From the NCBI GenBank assembly GCA_023213395.1, contig CM041465.1, forward strand, positions 25,489,741-25,553,740: 64,000 nucleotides of DNA, written 5' to 3'. Source of the DNA: Cycas panzhihuaensis. Its lineage: Eukaryota > Cycadophyta. Shown here in pieces: positions 1 to 10,850 of the stretch (positions are counted from its first letter, which is position 1; each line of letters opens with the position of its first letter). Below the pieces are notes generated by a model. The model did no database searches and had not been told where the DNA came from. It saw nothing but the letters and a program-made list of their open reading frames with translations. Both the position numbers and the translations under genes were made by a program.

Positions 1-1351
1 GTTTCATGAGAATGTGGTTGTAAGCCCAGTAATAAATGCATGCCATAGAGAAGCTATGAACATGCTCCGTCGAGTCTTGTGATGAAGTCCCATTGAATTT
101 GGGTACTTCATGGGGATGAGGCGGTAAGTTAGTCCTTAGCGCCTTAATGGATAATGGGGTTAACTAGTAGTCCATATAGGGTTATACCCTTGAGTGGACC
201 AGAGGGTCAACAGATGCTAGAAATGATGGTGGGTAGGTTTGACCAAACCCTCCTTAAAGGGTTTGGTTCAAAAGAGGGTGTTGTCCTTCTACCGCTTGGT
301 GAGGAGGTGTGAATCCCACATTCGAGAAAACCTGCATGGGAGCGGATAGGTATGACGTATCTATCCCTCCTAGAGAGAGCGCCCCTTGTTGGTAAGGAGC
401 TTAAGGGAAAGTACCTTGGGAAGGAGTTGGGCCTTCTTACAAAGGCATGATATAGGGTGCCATATAAGATGGTGGACAAGGGGGGTAAGGGACCAGACTC
501 TGCCCATATGGGCCGCCCGTGGGTGGCACAACCCCATAGGGATGCAGAGGGTCCACCCCATAAGCAGGTAAGGAATTCCCTTTACCATGGCCCCATGGTT
601 GAGTAGTGTAATCGGGAGGTAGGTAAAGAGAAGGGTCCTTAGGTTAGTGTTGGGATTGTGTGGGGACGTACCCCACATGACTAGAAGTAGGGGGATATGT
701 GGGTCACTTAAATCTAGCAGGCAGATAAACGATAGTAGGAGGCGGGCTGGTGGTTTGACTAGCCAAGGGCATGCTTAACCCGATTTGGGAAGATGACACA
801 CCTTAAGTGGTCCCCAAGGAGCATACGCCATAGGGAGAAGAAGAATATGTGAAAGGTAGGCTCATCATAGGTAGAGTAGCTAAATGAGATGAGCGAGGTG
901 AAGGGGATGTAGAAGAAGGTAGCACAATGCTTCCGAAGACCTCCTCAAACAACTTTGGGTGTAGTTGGAGACGTGCAGCTTGGAAGCATTGACTCAAAGC
1001 TTCTACTACATCAGCAAGAGGAGTATTCGATCGATCATATGAGGTGGAAGGGGCCTCATATGATGCGGATCTTGTAGGACAGTCCTCATGAGAATTGCCA
1101 TGGGAACGGCAAAACTCCAAAGGAGATGCATGTTCTACCTCATGAGTAGAAGAATGATGAGATTGGGGGTGCAGTTGGTCACCCGGATAATAAATGGGAT
1201 CTTCACTTCCTTGGGTAAACCCTTGGAAGGAAGTAGATGGCTCTAAGGAATCAGACACATAAGCATGGTATGCCCAATCTGAAAGAGATCCTTCCATGAT
1301 CAGATCAGGATCCGATGTGGGAAGGGAATGATATGAAGTCTCTTCTGACAA
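1..1351 (-). pseudogene. Element D gag, 5' part, decayed
   Basis: The Gag polyprotein would package element RNA into virus-like particles. From an ATG at 1,351 the minus strand is open for 182 codons to 803, then continues in pieces to the window edge with stops. The N-terminal part is rich in Ser, His and Pro. A central segment carries a proline/glycine-rich stretch (YGVDPLHPYG...GGPYGQ) also seen in A and B. The last part near base 1 matches the start of A's conserved Gag domain (A 7,250-7,350). Stops fall where A has Arg or Gln codons. The C-terminal half, including the zinc finger, is outside the window. Confidence 0.8.
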
Positions 1352-1533
1352 TAGGGGTAGGCTTCGTAAGCAACGTGAGAATCATTGCATGCAAGTTCTA
1401 CCTATGTATTGGAAGAAGAAGGAAACACGATTATGCATGCATTGGGGGCTACCCAACAAGGTTAAAAGGAGAGCTACCAAGAGGTAGTAGCATCAACAAT
1501 AAAGGGAGGAAGACTAATTCCCTTACTGGCGAG

Positions 1534-1551
1534 TCCCTAGTATGGTCACCA
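1534..1551 (-). other. Element D primer binding site (tRNA-Arg type)
   Basis: On the minus strand this reads TGGTGACCATACTAGGGA, immediately after the 5' LTR end with one base between. It matches the PBS of B (TGGCGACCATACTGGGGA) and resembles that of A. The TGGCGACCA start fits priming by a tRNA ending TGGTCGCCA, as tRNA-Arg does; Ogre-type elements are known to use tRNA-Arg. Confidence 0.7.
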
Positions 1552-1552
1552 G

Positions 1553-3319
1553 TGAAATCGCATCTATGGAATGGTGACTACACTTGGTGAAGATTGGGGT
1601 AATCAACAAAAAATTCTAGAATAAAAGATACAATCCTACAAGTGAAGGAAACACCCACATAGGGCATCTGTACATTGGAACGCAGGTTCAGGACCCACGA
1701 ATGGTGCACAACTTCCTCAAAGTGGCTTGACTTTTGGCTTGAAGGGCGACATACATGTAACGTATCTTAGATAACCCCAAGAGATGGAGTCCTCCCACCC
1801 TTGGATGGTCGAAAGGGGAAAGGGAGGCCCAAAGAAGGAAATAATTTCTGCAAGAAAGTGATATGGTATGTGGAATCACGTAGACGAGTATAATGGGATC
1901 TGAGATGGAACACAAAGAAACCTCCTTAGGCTAATTCAACTAAGGCGGGTCTAAGAGGGAAAGAAGTGGTGGAAAAAGGCCCCTTGTTGTTATGTGAGTG
2001 AAGGGATTTAAATTCTGGTAAGGGCAACTAGGGTAGAGTATATGAATAGGATATGAAGGGTGTGTACAAAGGGATAATAAAAGTGCTCTTATTTACTTTC
2101 ACAAAAGGGGAATGTAAAACACACTCTCACTCTCTTTTATTTTTAAACGAGAAAAGACAGAAAAAGTATTCCAAACAAGCTCAAGCATGCATGCTAGGAA
2201 ATGTAAAGCTAAGGGACGTTTTGCATTTGGGTAGGAGAGGAGGGAGGTATAATTCCTAGAATATGCTCCTTCTTATAAAAGCAACATACAACATACATAT
2301 GTAAGATGAATGTGTGCAAACCAGTTGATTACTCTTTTCCTTCTATGTTGTTTATTATGCAAGATGATAGGCCTAATAATGACAAAAGGAAAAGAGCTAC
2401 GAGAGGAGGGGAAGTACGTACCTGGAAAGTTATGTAGTCGAAGAAGATATCATGCCCGTATGCTGTGCTTGCTACCTTGTCCTTGTCTGGTGCACCAATG
2501 CTGTTGAGAGGCGGTGTTGAAGAGGGCTTCCTTACCTTCCCCATACAAAAGAAAATAAAGGAAAATTGGAAAGGACAAAAGGAAACAAAGCAACTATGTG
2601 AGGAAGTGAAATGAAAAGGAGAAAGGTGAAGACTTACTCAGATTGAAGTGCCTCTTCCTTTTCGCAAATGTTGCGATGAGACCTGCAAGCATAAAAGTTT
2701 CCTCCCCCTTTCTTCAAGGGGCTACTAGAATACCAAGTAGATGCACATATATATAAAGGAAGTAAAGTGCCAAAGAGTCATAAGTGAAGTGCTGGAAACA
2801 ACACAAAATATTTAACTAAAAGCTACTTCCAAATGTATTAACATAAGTCATAATAAGCAATGAATGCTAGTAGTTACCCTTGGAATGGCTAATCCCTTGA
2901 TGTAAGTACCTCCACGCTGCCTTTGAGAACAAGGGTAGCAAGTTTAGATAGCTTGTATGACAGCCAATGATGAAAGGAACAAATGGTATGAAAATTAGAA
3001 ATGTTGCTAGTGTTACCAAAGTTGTGGTATATGGCATGTACAATGCTCTATGAGGGAGCAGCCAAAAGAGGGATATGACACCACTAGGGGCATGAAATAC
3101 CCTACTAATGTGGGGCTCTTAAGGCTAGAAATAGTGTAGCAAAGGGCTACACACACTGGTTCCAATAATAGCCTCCTTTCCAGGGTCGTGCGATGGCCCA
3201 AGGAAGACACAAGGAGGAGAGCAAAGGAGGAGAAGGGGGATTGCCCCTTGGGAAGCTGGCCTTGTTGGGTATGGAACCCGTCGAGTGCTTCCTTCAGTCA
3301 CACCTTTAGAGGATCACTT
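1553..3319 (-). repeat. Element D 5' LTR, inner part
   Basis: This is the R/U5-proximal part of D's 5' LTR. Its lower boundary follows the PBS and its upper boundary is the insertion point of A. Blocks near 1,590-1,850 align with B's LTR at 28,810-29,070. The short open frames here are not shared between LTR copies and are not genes. Confidence 0.75.
3315..3319. repeat. Target site duplication of A, left copy (CACTT)
   Basis: CACTT lies directly before A's TGTTTCCC start and recurs at 17,357-17,361 directly after A's CGTCCA end. A perfect 5 bp duplication is standard for Ty3 integrases. Confidence 0.9.
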
Positions 3320-5860
3320 TGTTTCCCGGCTTCCGGGAATGGATACGGAATCACCGACTCAGGTAAGTGCAGGTATGTCTCTTGCATTATTATCGCTTTC
3401 TTTTACTGGATGTTTGCTTGCGTATCTGCATGTGTATGACTTTGTGGGCGACCTTGTAGTCGTCCACACCTATGCTAGCCTATGACGACTATAGCAGGGG
3501 CACACTCCCAGTGAGTGTGGCACCCTGGTGACCGTATTACTTCCCGCGTCTACCCTCCTCGCTCCAGGATCCACTAGGTTTGCACCACCTCCGCCCGTGT
3601 GATGACTCATCATCGTTTGGTCAACTTGCCACCCCACTCGAGCCCTATTTTTGCTCCTTTGGACCCGTTTTGCTGGCTTGTTTGCACCCGGGTGGGTGTT
3701 TTAGCGTTATGTCAGCCTTTTCGGTCATCTTCCCCCAACCTGGACTGGTTGGTGGGCCCCATTCTCAGCCCTAGGCGCGTACCACCAGATTTTTCGCATC
3801 TGGCCGGAATATTCATGATGCAGTGAATATTCGTGAGACGATCTCAGATTATTTTTTAAAATCCGCCGTGGCAATTTCGTATTTATTGCGAAACTGCCAC
3901 ATGGCTCGTGCTTTATTTCTCTTCCAGCTGCGCCCTAATCGCACGCTTTAGGGTTTTGCTTGAGTACTTAAGCACTTTTTGGCTCATTTTCAAAGATCTT
4001 TTGGCTCACTTTTGGAGTTTCTCTCAAGAAAAACACTCTCCTGCTCTGCTCTTCTCTATTGTTTGCTGCTGCAACTGGACCTGCACCTCTTCATCTACCT
4101 TGGCTCTCCTTTGGCTTGGTGAGACATTCTCTCGGCCCTCAAACGCCTTGGAGGGCTCCTTTGAAGCGGTTTCAGTGGTTTCTACCAGGCGATCTCTGAG
4201 TTCCCGTTTGCGGTGTTTCCGTCACACTTAGTAGCGAGGGACCTAGCACTGCTCCACTCCAGATCTGGGCTATTTTTCCAGCCCTTCTTCGCTGCCCCTT
4301 AGCTGTGGTAGAGCCCTTGCCTCCCTTCGAGATACTCTTCATTTTGCATTTGTCTTTTGTGATGTTTATGCTTCAGCTTATTTGTTCCTACTTGTTTCTT
4401 GAGAGTTAGTTTTCCTCCCTTTGGAGGACTGTTATACCACTCTCCCTGTGCTTCTTACTGCATTCTTTGTCAAAGCGTGGCGTTGAGGGTTGCATAGGTT
4501 TTGGAGGAGCTGGGTGGATTAGTACCACCTTCCATGCTCCCTCGCAGACTCAAAGCCCTCCAAAGCCTCCCTCTCGCCCCGTGCTACTCTTGGCTTGTAA
4601 ACAAGGGTTTGAAGGCTCCCTTTGGTCGCCCAAACCTTTATCATGAGTTGCGGTGATTTGGGACCCTTTGTTCAGGTTTGGGTGCCATCCATAGGCCCCA
4701 ACCACGAGTTCTTACTTCACCCTTGCTCCCCGGTCACCCAGTTTGCTCCCCGTAGCATCCCGGCTCCCCGTGGGTATCTTTGGGTCTCTCTTGCCCCTTT
4801 TTTCAGCCATTTTCCAGCCTTGGTTCTTGACTTTCTCCTCACGCCTTGTGGCTCACAGGGGAGGTTGGGGCCGGATTTGCGGGAAGTAGGCCACTCCGAG
4901 GCTTGCCTTGTTGTTTCCTTTCATTTGGATCACTTTCCTTTGGTATTTTCCTTGTTGGACTAACACTAACGCATGTATATTTAGACTCTTGTTTATGTTG
5001 CTAGACATATATTGTTAGATCTTTGCGTTGCATGTTAGTGCTCTTCCTTCGGGAAGAGGAGACCCTTGTTGCTTGCGGTACTCGAGACGACGAGAACGTT
5101 GCGGGTTGGCCTCTCTACCGGTAAGTGCTCTTTGCATGTATCATGTTTTATGCTATCTCATTTACTAGTTAGCGTTCCTTTCCTTCCTTTGGTATCGCAT
5201 TTACTTTCCCGGGGAGGGTAAGGAACCCCTTTTTTCGCCCGCTACATCCCGTGATCCGTGCGTCGCGGAGTGGTTGGGTGCTCCTTGTGGAGGCTACGTC
5301 ATCTCGTACGCCTTCAGCCTAGGTGCACGCTTCCTTCCTCTTCGCTACCCTTGTTCTTCCTTTTATTCCTTTCTTAGTAATTAGAACATTGAAAGATTAA
5401 AAGGGGAAATTACTTTTGTATTTGTTTGCGATTTGTTTGCCTTGTTGCATGCACCCTCTATTATCCGTAGGAAAGATTGTAAGAGTTTTCTTTGTCCTTA
5501 CCTTTCCTTCCTTCTCCTTAAGCACAGCGCCTTGCTTCACATCGCTCGTATGTCATCCCGGTTGTGTAGGATTGCTCTTGGCCTTTGTCTCGAGGGCCTT
5601 CTCTTCCCCTTCGGCCACGCAAGGGTGGGAGGGTCCTATTCCCAGGTCAACTCAGGTTCGTCCTACGTACCTTCGCCCCTTGCTCAAGGTGGTGAAGGGT
5701 CACCCAATAGTAGCCTTACTCCATTGCAGATCCCGAACTCGCTCCGGGCAAGACGGGCGCCTGCGTGGTAGTTACCCGCCTTTTAGGTTCCACTTTCTAT
5801 CATTTCACCACTTACTCCTCCCACACCTATCAGTTAGATAGTTATCCCGTAGCGTGTCCA
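3320..5860 (+). repeat. Element A 5' LTR (2,541 bp)
   Basis: It starts TGTTTCCCGG and ends GTGTCCA, giving the usual TG...CA. Long blocks are near-identical to 14,803-17,356, separated by clusters of small insertions, deletions and substitutions. The LTR should hold the promoter and polyadenylation signals, but I could not place a confident TATA box or polyadenylation site. Several ORFs of 100-140 codons occur here (for example 5,416-5,841); they are not consistent between LTR copies and I do not call them genes. Confidence 0.92.
3321..3372 (+). promoter_or_regulatory. Conserved LTR-start hairpin and splice-donor-like site
   Basis: The LTR starts with an inverted repeat (TTCCCGG, three bases, CCGGGAA). 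About 20 bases later comes CTCAGGTAAGT, a perfect plant 5' splice-site consensus. The same arrangement recurs at the LTR starts of A (3'), B, D and K. The biological role is inferred; only the conservation is seen. Confidence 0.45.
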
Positions 5861-5878
5861 TGGCGACCATCTTGGGGG
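5861..5878 (+). other. Element A primer binding site (tRNA-Arg type)
   Basis: TGGCGACCATCTTGGGGG directly follows the 5' LTR end and aligns with the PBS of B and D. TGGCGACCA is complementary to a tRNA 3' end of TGGTCGCCA, as in tRNA-Arg. A leader of about 140 bases without a recognisable gene lies between this site and gag. Confidence 0.75.
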
Positions 5879-6017
5879 ACCCGCGAAGAAGGAGCTAGTT
5901 TCGCCTCTTGATTGGTTTCGCTACTCTTGTGTGATCCTTTTGATACCTAGCTCCATTTCCACGTTGGGCACCCCCCAACGCATGTGTTCTTGCTTTTCCC
6001 TTTCCTAACATTGTCGG

Positions 6018-8313
6018 TTGACCTTGCATGCGGCGTTTCTCTCGTCGTTTCGCGGTCTACCTCCTTTGTTAGAGGACCCCGAGTATTGCCCGCTTGCCTC
6101 GTCGGATTACGATCCGACTATGGAGGATACTCTTGGATTGGACCTACCATACTTGACCATGGAAACCCATGCCTTTCCTCCTGTTATTCCGGGTCCACCC
6201 AAGAGGGTGACGACCCCTTTATTATCCAAATGACCAACACCTTTCTTTCGATGTTCATCCTTCTGCCCACATTGTAGAAGGACCCGTTCCTCTTGAGGGT
6301 CACCACGTAGTTGGCAATTCTTATGAGGAACGTTCCGAGGATCCTACCTTGTTTGAGGTTCCGATCACCTCTTACGAGTGTGTTGGGACTCCTCCTGTTG
6401 ACGTAGTTGAGGCTTTCAATGAGTGTTGCCGCGCAACTTGCTTGCAACTGCATTCTAGGTGGTTTGAGGATGTTCTTCGTGGAGGGGCCTCTTCCTCTTC
6501 CGCTCCCCCACCTCATGCTTCATCCTCATCCACCCTTCCTATGACCACAAATCCTTTCGTGCCTACACGTACGTCCCACTCATTCCCTGCAGTGGGGGCG
6601 TGCGTGGCACCTTCCGTCTCTCATCAAGGTCCTAATGCCTTAGGATCTTCTCGTGGTGTGTCTTTCCCTCAATTGAGGGTTAGCATACCCGCTCCTAATC
6701 AAACTAATGTGCCATCTTCTAATGTGGCACATACCATCCCTAGTAGGCCTATTGGCCCTACTAGCTTTCCAACCACTAGTCATGTGGGATCCGCTCCCAC
6801 GCATCCTCCGACCCAAAGACGTTGGTGCTTCCTTCTCGTTCCCCGGGATATACCTCTCAACCTTGGGGGCGGGGTAGAAGTCGTCTTCCTGTTTATGGGG
6901 TGGATCCGCTACACCCATATGGGGTTGCTCCACCTACGGGTGGCCCATATGGGCAAAACTTGGTTCCACATCCGTCTTACCCTTCTTCCAACGCAATCCC
7001 ATCCGTTGTGCCTTCATGAGGACCGACTCCCTTCCTAGGCACCTACCCCCACGCCCCTTTTCAGCAAGGGGCGCTTCCTCAAGGACGGATGGGAGTTCCA
7101 CCCCCATCCGCTCCTTGTGCGCTACCTACTTCAATATTCGTTGATCCTACGGTTCAGGCAAGGGCGCGCCCCTTCATGGACTTTAGGTCAACCCCTCTTT
7201 CGGTTGAGGCGTTGCGAACCAACTTGCCACCTCATCCCCCTGAAGTTCCTAGATTTGATAGGACTTCGTCACAAGACCCGGCGGAGCATGTCCGTAGTTT
7301 TTCTATGGCATGCATCGATTACTGGGCTTACGACCATATTTTGATGAAACTATTCCCTAGATCCTTGCAGGGTGATGCCCTCAAATGGTTCTCAGTCTCC
7401 TCGCCCATTCAATCCATTCATTCCAAAGATTGGTGGATGAGTTCATCAACTATTTTGATGTAGCTCGTCCATTCGAGAGCGGAATGAAGTCTCTTCTCTC
7501 GCTCAAACAAGGTCACGATGAGATGAATCGTGACTTTGTGTGGCGATTCCACGACTTGCTTCACTCCACTAAGGCAACATTACCCGAGGAGCTAAAGCGA
7601 GACCTGTTCGTCAATGCGCTTCGTCCCGAAGTCCATGTGGAAGTCCTCAAGATGGGGGCGACCACATGTGATTCTGAGATCGCCAAGTGCTTGGCGTTGG
7701 AGGCTATTGAGATCCAAGCGGGTCCCAAGAAACCTCTTAAGCCCTCATAGCGCCATGAGGTACCACCCCCTACCAAAGATACCAAACCTTCCCAGCCGAC
7801 GCGGTCTTCCTCTCATCCTACCGAGAGGACTTTAGACCCTCTCATCAATTTATCGCTCATTCGATGCGATGAAGGAGCTCAAGCTTCAAGATCCTTCATC
7901 TCCTACGTCAAACAAGCAAGTCCAACAAACTACCCAAGCTCCTCTTCCCAGAATGGAACGCCCGGTCCTCTCAGCGAGAAGGTCGACCCTCGCTTGAGAA
8001 GAAGTGGTGCTCCATTCATGGGGATTGCTTCCACGACGATTCGCATTGTAGGGCCCAGCATCCAAGGGATTCCCCTCGACGCGATTCCTCTCCCAAACGG
8101 GCCTCAAGGCCTAATTTGGATCAACCAGTTCATAAGGATCCATTCCTAGCACGGGGAGCGTGATCGCAAAAACCCAAACCAAGAACAAGTAGAATCGAGG
8201 AAGATCGCCGGATCCCCGTCCTTCCCGCGATAAAGGGAAGGACGCTAGGAATTCTTCTTCCTCTTCTCGTTCTCCTGGCGCACCGTCGCCTTCACGACCC
8301 GTGAGGGAAGAAG
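6018..8313 (+). pseudogene. Element A gag (capsid and CCHC-like zinc finger), frameshifted
   Basis: Gag forms the particle and binds RNA. Homology to D's gag begins near the ATG at 6,018. The frame shifts after about 70 codons and is picked up again at 6,349-7,038 (ADVVEA-like segment, then a Ser/Pro-rich tract). The conserved Retrotrans_gag domain lies at 7,089-7,750 (motifs PRFDRTSSQDPAEH, LQGDALKWF, then SLKQGHDEMNRDF), with a frameshift near 7,400-7,440. A zinc finger CX2HX4HX4C follows at 8,008-8,049 (C-SI-H-GDCF-H-DDSH-C). All metal ligands are intact. The shifts may be true decay or consensus errors, because the two LTRs of A also differ by many micro-indels. Confidence 0.85.
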
Positions 8314-9093
8314 GTGATCCAGTTGCTTGAAGCAACTCCCACTTTTGCCCTTACGCGATCTCAAGCCGCTAAGGAAGTAGCGGGAGCCTTTTGCCCTCCC
8401 GCTCCTTCCGACCCTCTTCCGGAGACCCTTCCTCTAGAAGTCCCTCTCTTCTCCAAGGCTATTCTTGTGCGCCCGGGTCGTTACGACTTCCGAAGGGCAC
8501 TTACCCAACCTACTGGAAAGGGTAAGCCTTTCTCTGTCGTGGACGAGCTCCATACGGTCGCTGCAGGAATGTCCTTGATGGACGTTCTGAGGAGTTGTCC
8601 CGAGCAACGGGCCCTCCTCCTGGAAGCTTTAGGATCGAGTGATGTACCTGTCCATGCTTTGGGTGTCGCCCAAGGTGGTGGACCTGCTATTTCCTTTGAT
8701 CCTAAGGATCTTCCCCCTGCCGGTGAAAGGGAACGTCAGTGGAACTTCGCATTCACCATCACCATAGATATGCCTGATTGTACTCTTCGAAGAACTATTG
8801 TCGACAACGGTTCTTCCGTCAATGCCATGCCCTTGCATGTCATGCAAGAGCTTGGTATTTTCGCCTTGGAACCCGTTCCCTGGCGATGCCAAGGGTATGA
8901 CGGTAGCGAGAAGACCCCTCTGGGATTTGTCGCGATTCCGCTTACCCTTGAGGGTAAGACCGTTCTTGCCGACGTTGTAGTCCTTGACGTTGATGTGGAC
9001 TACAACCTCCTTCTTGGTCGTCCATGGCTCGATCAAATGGGAGCCGTGTGCTCGACCCTTTGGGGACAACTTAAATTCGTCCATGACGGATGA
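8314..9093 (+). CDS. Element A aspartic protease (Tat/Ogre type)
   Basis: This ORF has 259 codons; the ATG at 8,314 may be internal to a longer Gag-Pro protein. A retropepsin-like domain fills roughly residues 130-259. It has an active-site loop VDNGSSVN (Asp-Asn-Gly rather than Asp-Thr/Ser-Gly), a flap-side segment WRCQGYDG, and the C-terminal motif YNLLLGRPWLDQMGAVCSTL before VHDG. The DNGSS variant and the LLGRPW...GAV.STL block are familiar from Ogre/Tat protease domains. The enzyme would cleave the Gag-Pol polyprotein. The frame is free of stops, unlike B's copy at 25,565-26,263. Confidence 0.85.
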   Translation: MIQLLEATPTFALTRSQAAKEVAGAFCPPAPSDPLPETLPLEVPLFSKAILVRPGRYDFRRALTQPTGKGKPFSVVDELHTVAAGMSLMDVLRSCPEQRALLLEALGSSDVPVHALGVAQGGGPAISFDPKDLPPAGERERQWNFAFTITIDMPDCTLRRTIVDNGSSVNAMPLHVMQELGIFALEPVPWRCQGYDGSEKTPLGFVAIPLTLEGKTVLADVVVLDVDVDYNLLLGRPWLDQMGAVCSTLWGQLKFVHDG

Positions 9094-9901
9094 ATGAGAG
9101 TGATCCCCCGTGAACGCCCTTTTACTAAACAAACTCGCTCTACCAGTTCGGCAAACCAAGGTTCATCCACTCATGCCTCGACTTGCTCTATTGGGATACC
9201 TAACCCGTCCGAGGAAGACCCCGCGTCTTCTCCTCCTAGTCTCACACGGTTCGCCCCTATTGGCGTTGGGAGTTACGGGTACCTCGTTTCATTCAGTGAT
9301 GATGAGTCGCTCGACGAAGACGAGGATTGTCCTCACCCCATCTCTTTCCTTCGCGCCAATAGGTCGTGACCGCCTTGTTCTAGATCCCCGTCTAGAACCC
9401 CTCTCATTGGTGAGGCTAGCCCTTCGTGCGTGTCGCACGTCATCGCTCGTGTTGACTACTTTGTCGGCATTTCTCCTTTTTCGTTACCCCCCGTAGGTAA
9501 TGGTTTTGAGGAATTGCCTTTTGCTCCTTCTGAGGGTCACCTTTCTGTTTTTCCTTCATATTTCCGTGAGGAAGCTGAGCAACCCGATGGTCATCACGGT
9601 CCCGTTGCTCTCACTCCCTCCGGTGCTTCTCCTACTCGAAGTAAGGTCATCCATGGGGTGGATTATTTCGAGGATGACGAAGCCTTGCTCGAGCATCTAG
9701 CGGGGCCTTGCGCTAACACCTTCTGGTCACCACCGGCTTGGTCACCAGAAGTTTCTCGCGATCGGATCCACGCTTGCTGATCCGATCCCGTCTCTTATTC
9801 CTCCGCCTCCCGTTGATCTTGCCCCTCTCAACCCGAGGAGGGCAACGCCATGTGCATGGGGGCAACCCAGACGTAGTCTTGGCCGGGCAAGGTCATTAAG
9901 G
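9094..9901 (+). pseudogene. Protease-to-RT linker of element A, broken
   Basis: Short frames at 9,094-9,369 (acidic tail DDESLDEDED) and 9,430-9,780 (acidic, SFDD/FEDDEA-like patches) follow the protease. Part of it (FAPIGVGSYGYL, about 9,250-9,300) is conserved in B near 25,310-25,330, so it was translated in the ancestor. I recognise no domain. The linker ends in two frames that lead into the RT remnant. Confidence 0.5.
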
Positions 9902-10285
9902 TTGGGTTGGAATGCTCTCGATGAGGTAAGGGAATACTCCCTTCCGTTCCAGGAGTTTCGCGACATTTTCGCGTGGGATTATCTTGACATGAAGGAATCG
10001 ACCCCTCGATTGTCACTCATAACCTCACCACCCTTCTGGCGCCATACATGCGCCCGAGCGGCGTCCTTCACCCGAAGCTCTGCCGTCAAGATGGAGGTAG
10101 AGAAGCTTCTGGACGCTGGGCTCATTACTTCCATTGACCGTTTGACCAAGTCCGAACCCCGATAGGTTGGTCCCTTCGTTATTATCGAATCCCTCGATAA
10201 TGGTGCTTACAGGATAGCCACCCTGGAAGGGCTCGAATTTGAGAAAGCCGTTAATGGGATGTTCCTTAAGAAGTTTTACGCATGA
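9902..10285 (+). pseudogene. In-frame fusion of RT N-terminus to integrase C-terminus
   Basis: The first part (9,902-10,160) is the region just before the reverse transcriptase core in Tat elements: FQEFRDIFAWDYLDM, then VEKLLDAGLI. Directly after one TAG at 10,163, the same frame continues VGPFVII, NGAYRI and ends VNGMFLKKFYA-stop at 10,285. This is the GPY/F tail of Ty3 integrases. The RT fingers/palm, RNase H, integrase zinc finger and DDE core, normally well over 2 kb, are missing between them. The reading frame is preserved across the join. B keeps the integrase tail but not the RT part. Confidence 0.8.
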
Positions 10286-10850
10286 TCCCTCGACGATTCC
10301 TTCGCCTTGCTCCAAAATGAGCCTAAACTACCATCTTAGGTTGTCCCCATTCTTCCCAGCCACGGGTAGAGTGGCTACTTGAGATGGATTCCTCCTTCTT
10401 CTTTTCGGTTCCCTCCGCGGAACCCGCGTTCCCATACTCTCTTGGGAACCCTTGTGTTGTCTTACTTGGGCATCCCCCAATCAGGAGGACACTTGGGGGC
10501 ATTGTTGCTCCCCTTTCCTGCCCATCGTTTCCTTCGCATATTCCACTATGCTCTCCTGCAGACATGTACTCTGTCCCGCTCCCTAACCTCACGCTTCTAC
10601 GTCATCCCACTCACGGCGTGTGTGTGTGCCCCTGTTAGGTGTGTGGTCATACATGGGAGGAAACGTGTGCATCATATGACAAAATATACACAACATAAAA
10701 CATCTACAACATAACATTCACAATACACAGAATAAATATACATATCATCCACATATGATACATCATATACACAACATCTCATATCCAAATGGGGTTCCAA
10801 TCACCCCATGCATATATACATACATATCAAAAATCATATCATCATACATC
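10286..10850 (+). other. Spacer after integrase remnant in element A
   Basis: No gene is supported here. At 10,312-10,385 lies a segment (GAGCCTAAACTACCATC...) shared with B, where it is duplicated in tandem and forms a clear inverted repeat. From 10,670 to 10,850 the sequence is an AT-rich run of CATATA/ACATAT-type words. Confidence 0.6.

Noticed and set aside
5416-5841. ORF of 141 codons inside A's 5' LTR (and similar ORFs in other LTRs)
   Set aside because: The frame is not kept in the paired 3' LTR because of micro-indels, and no domain is visible. GC-rich LTRs give long chance frames.
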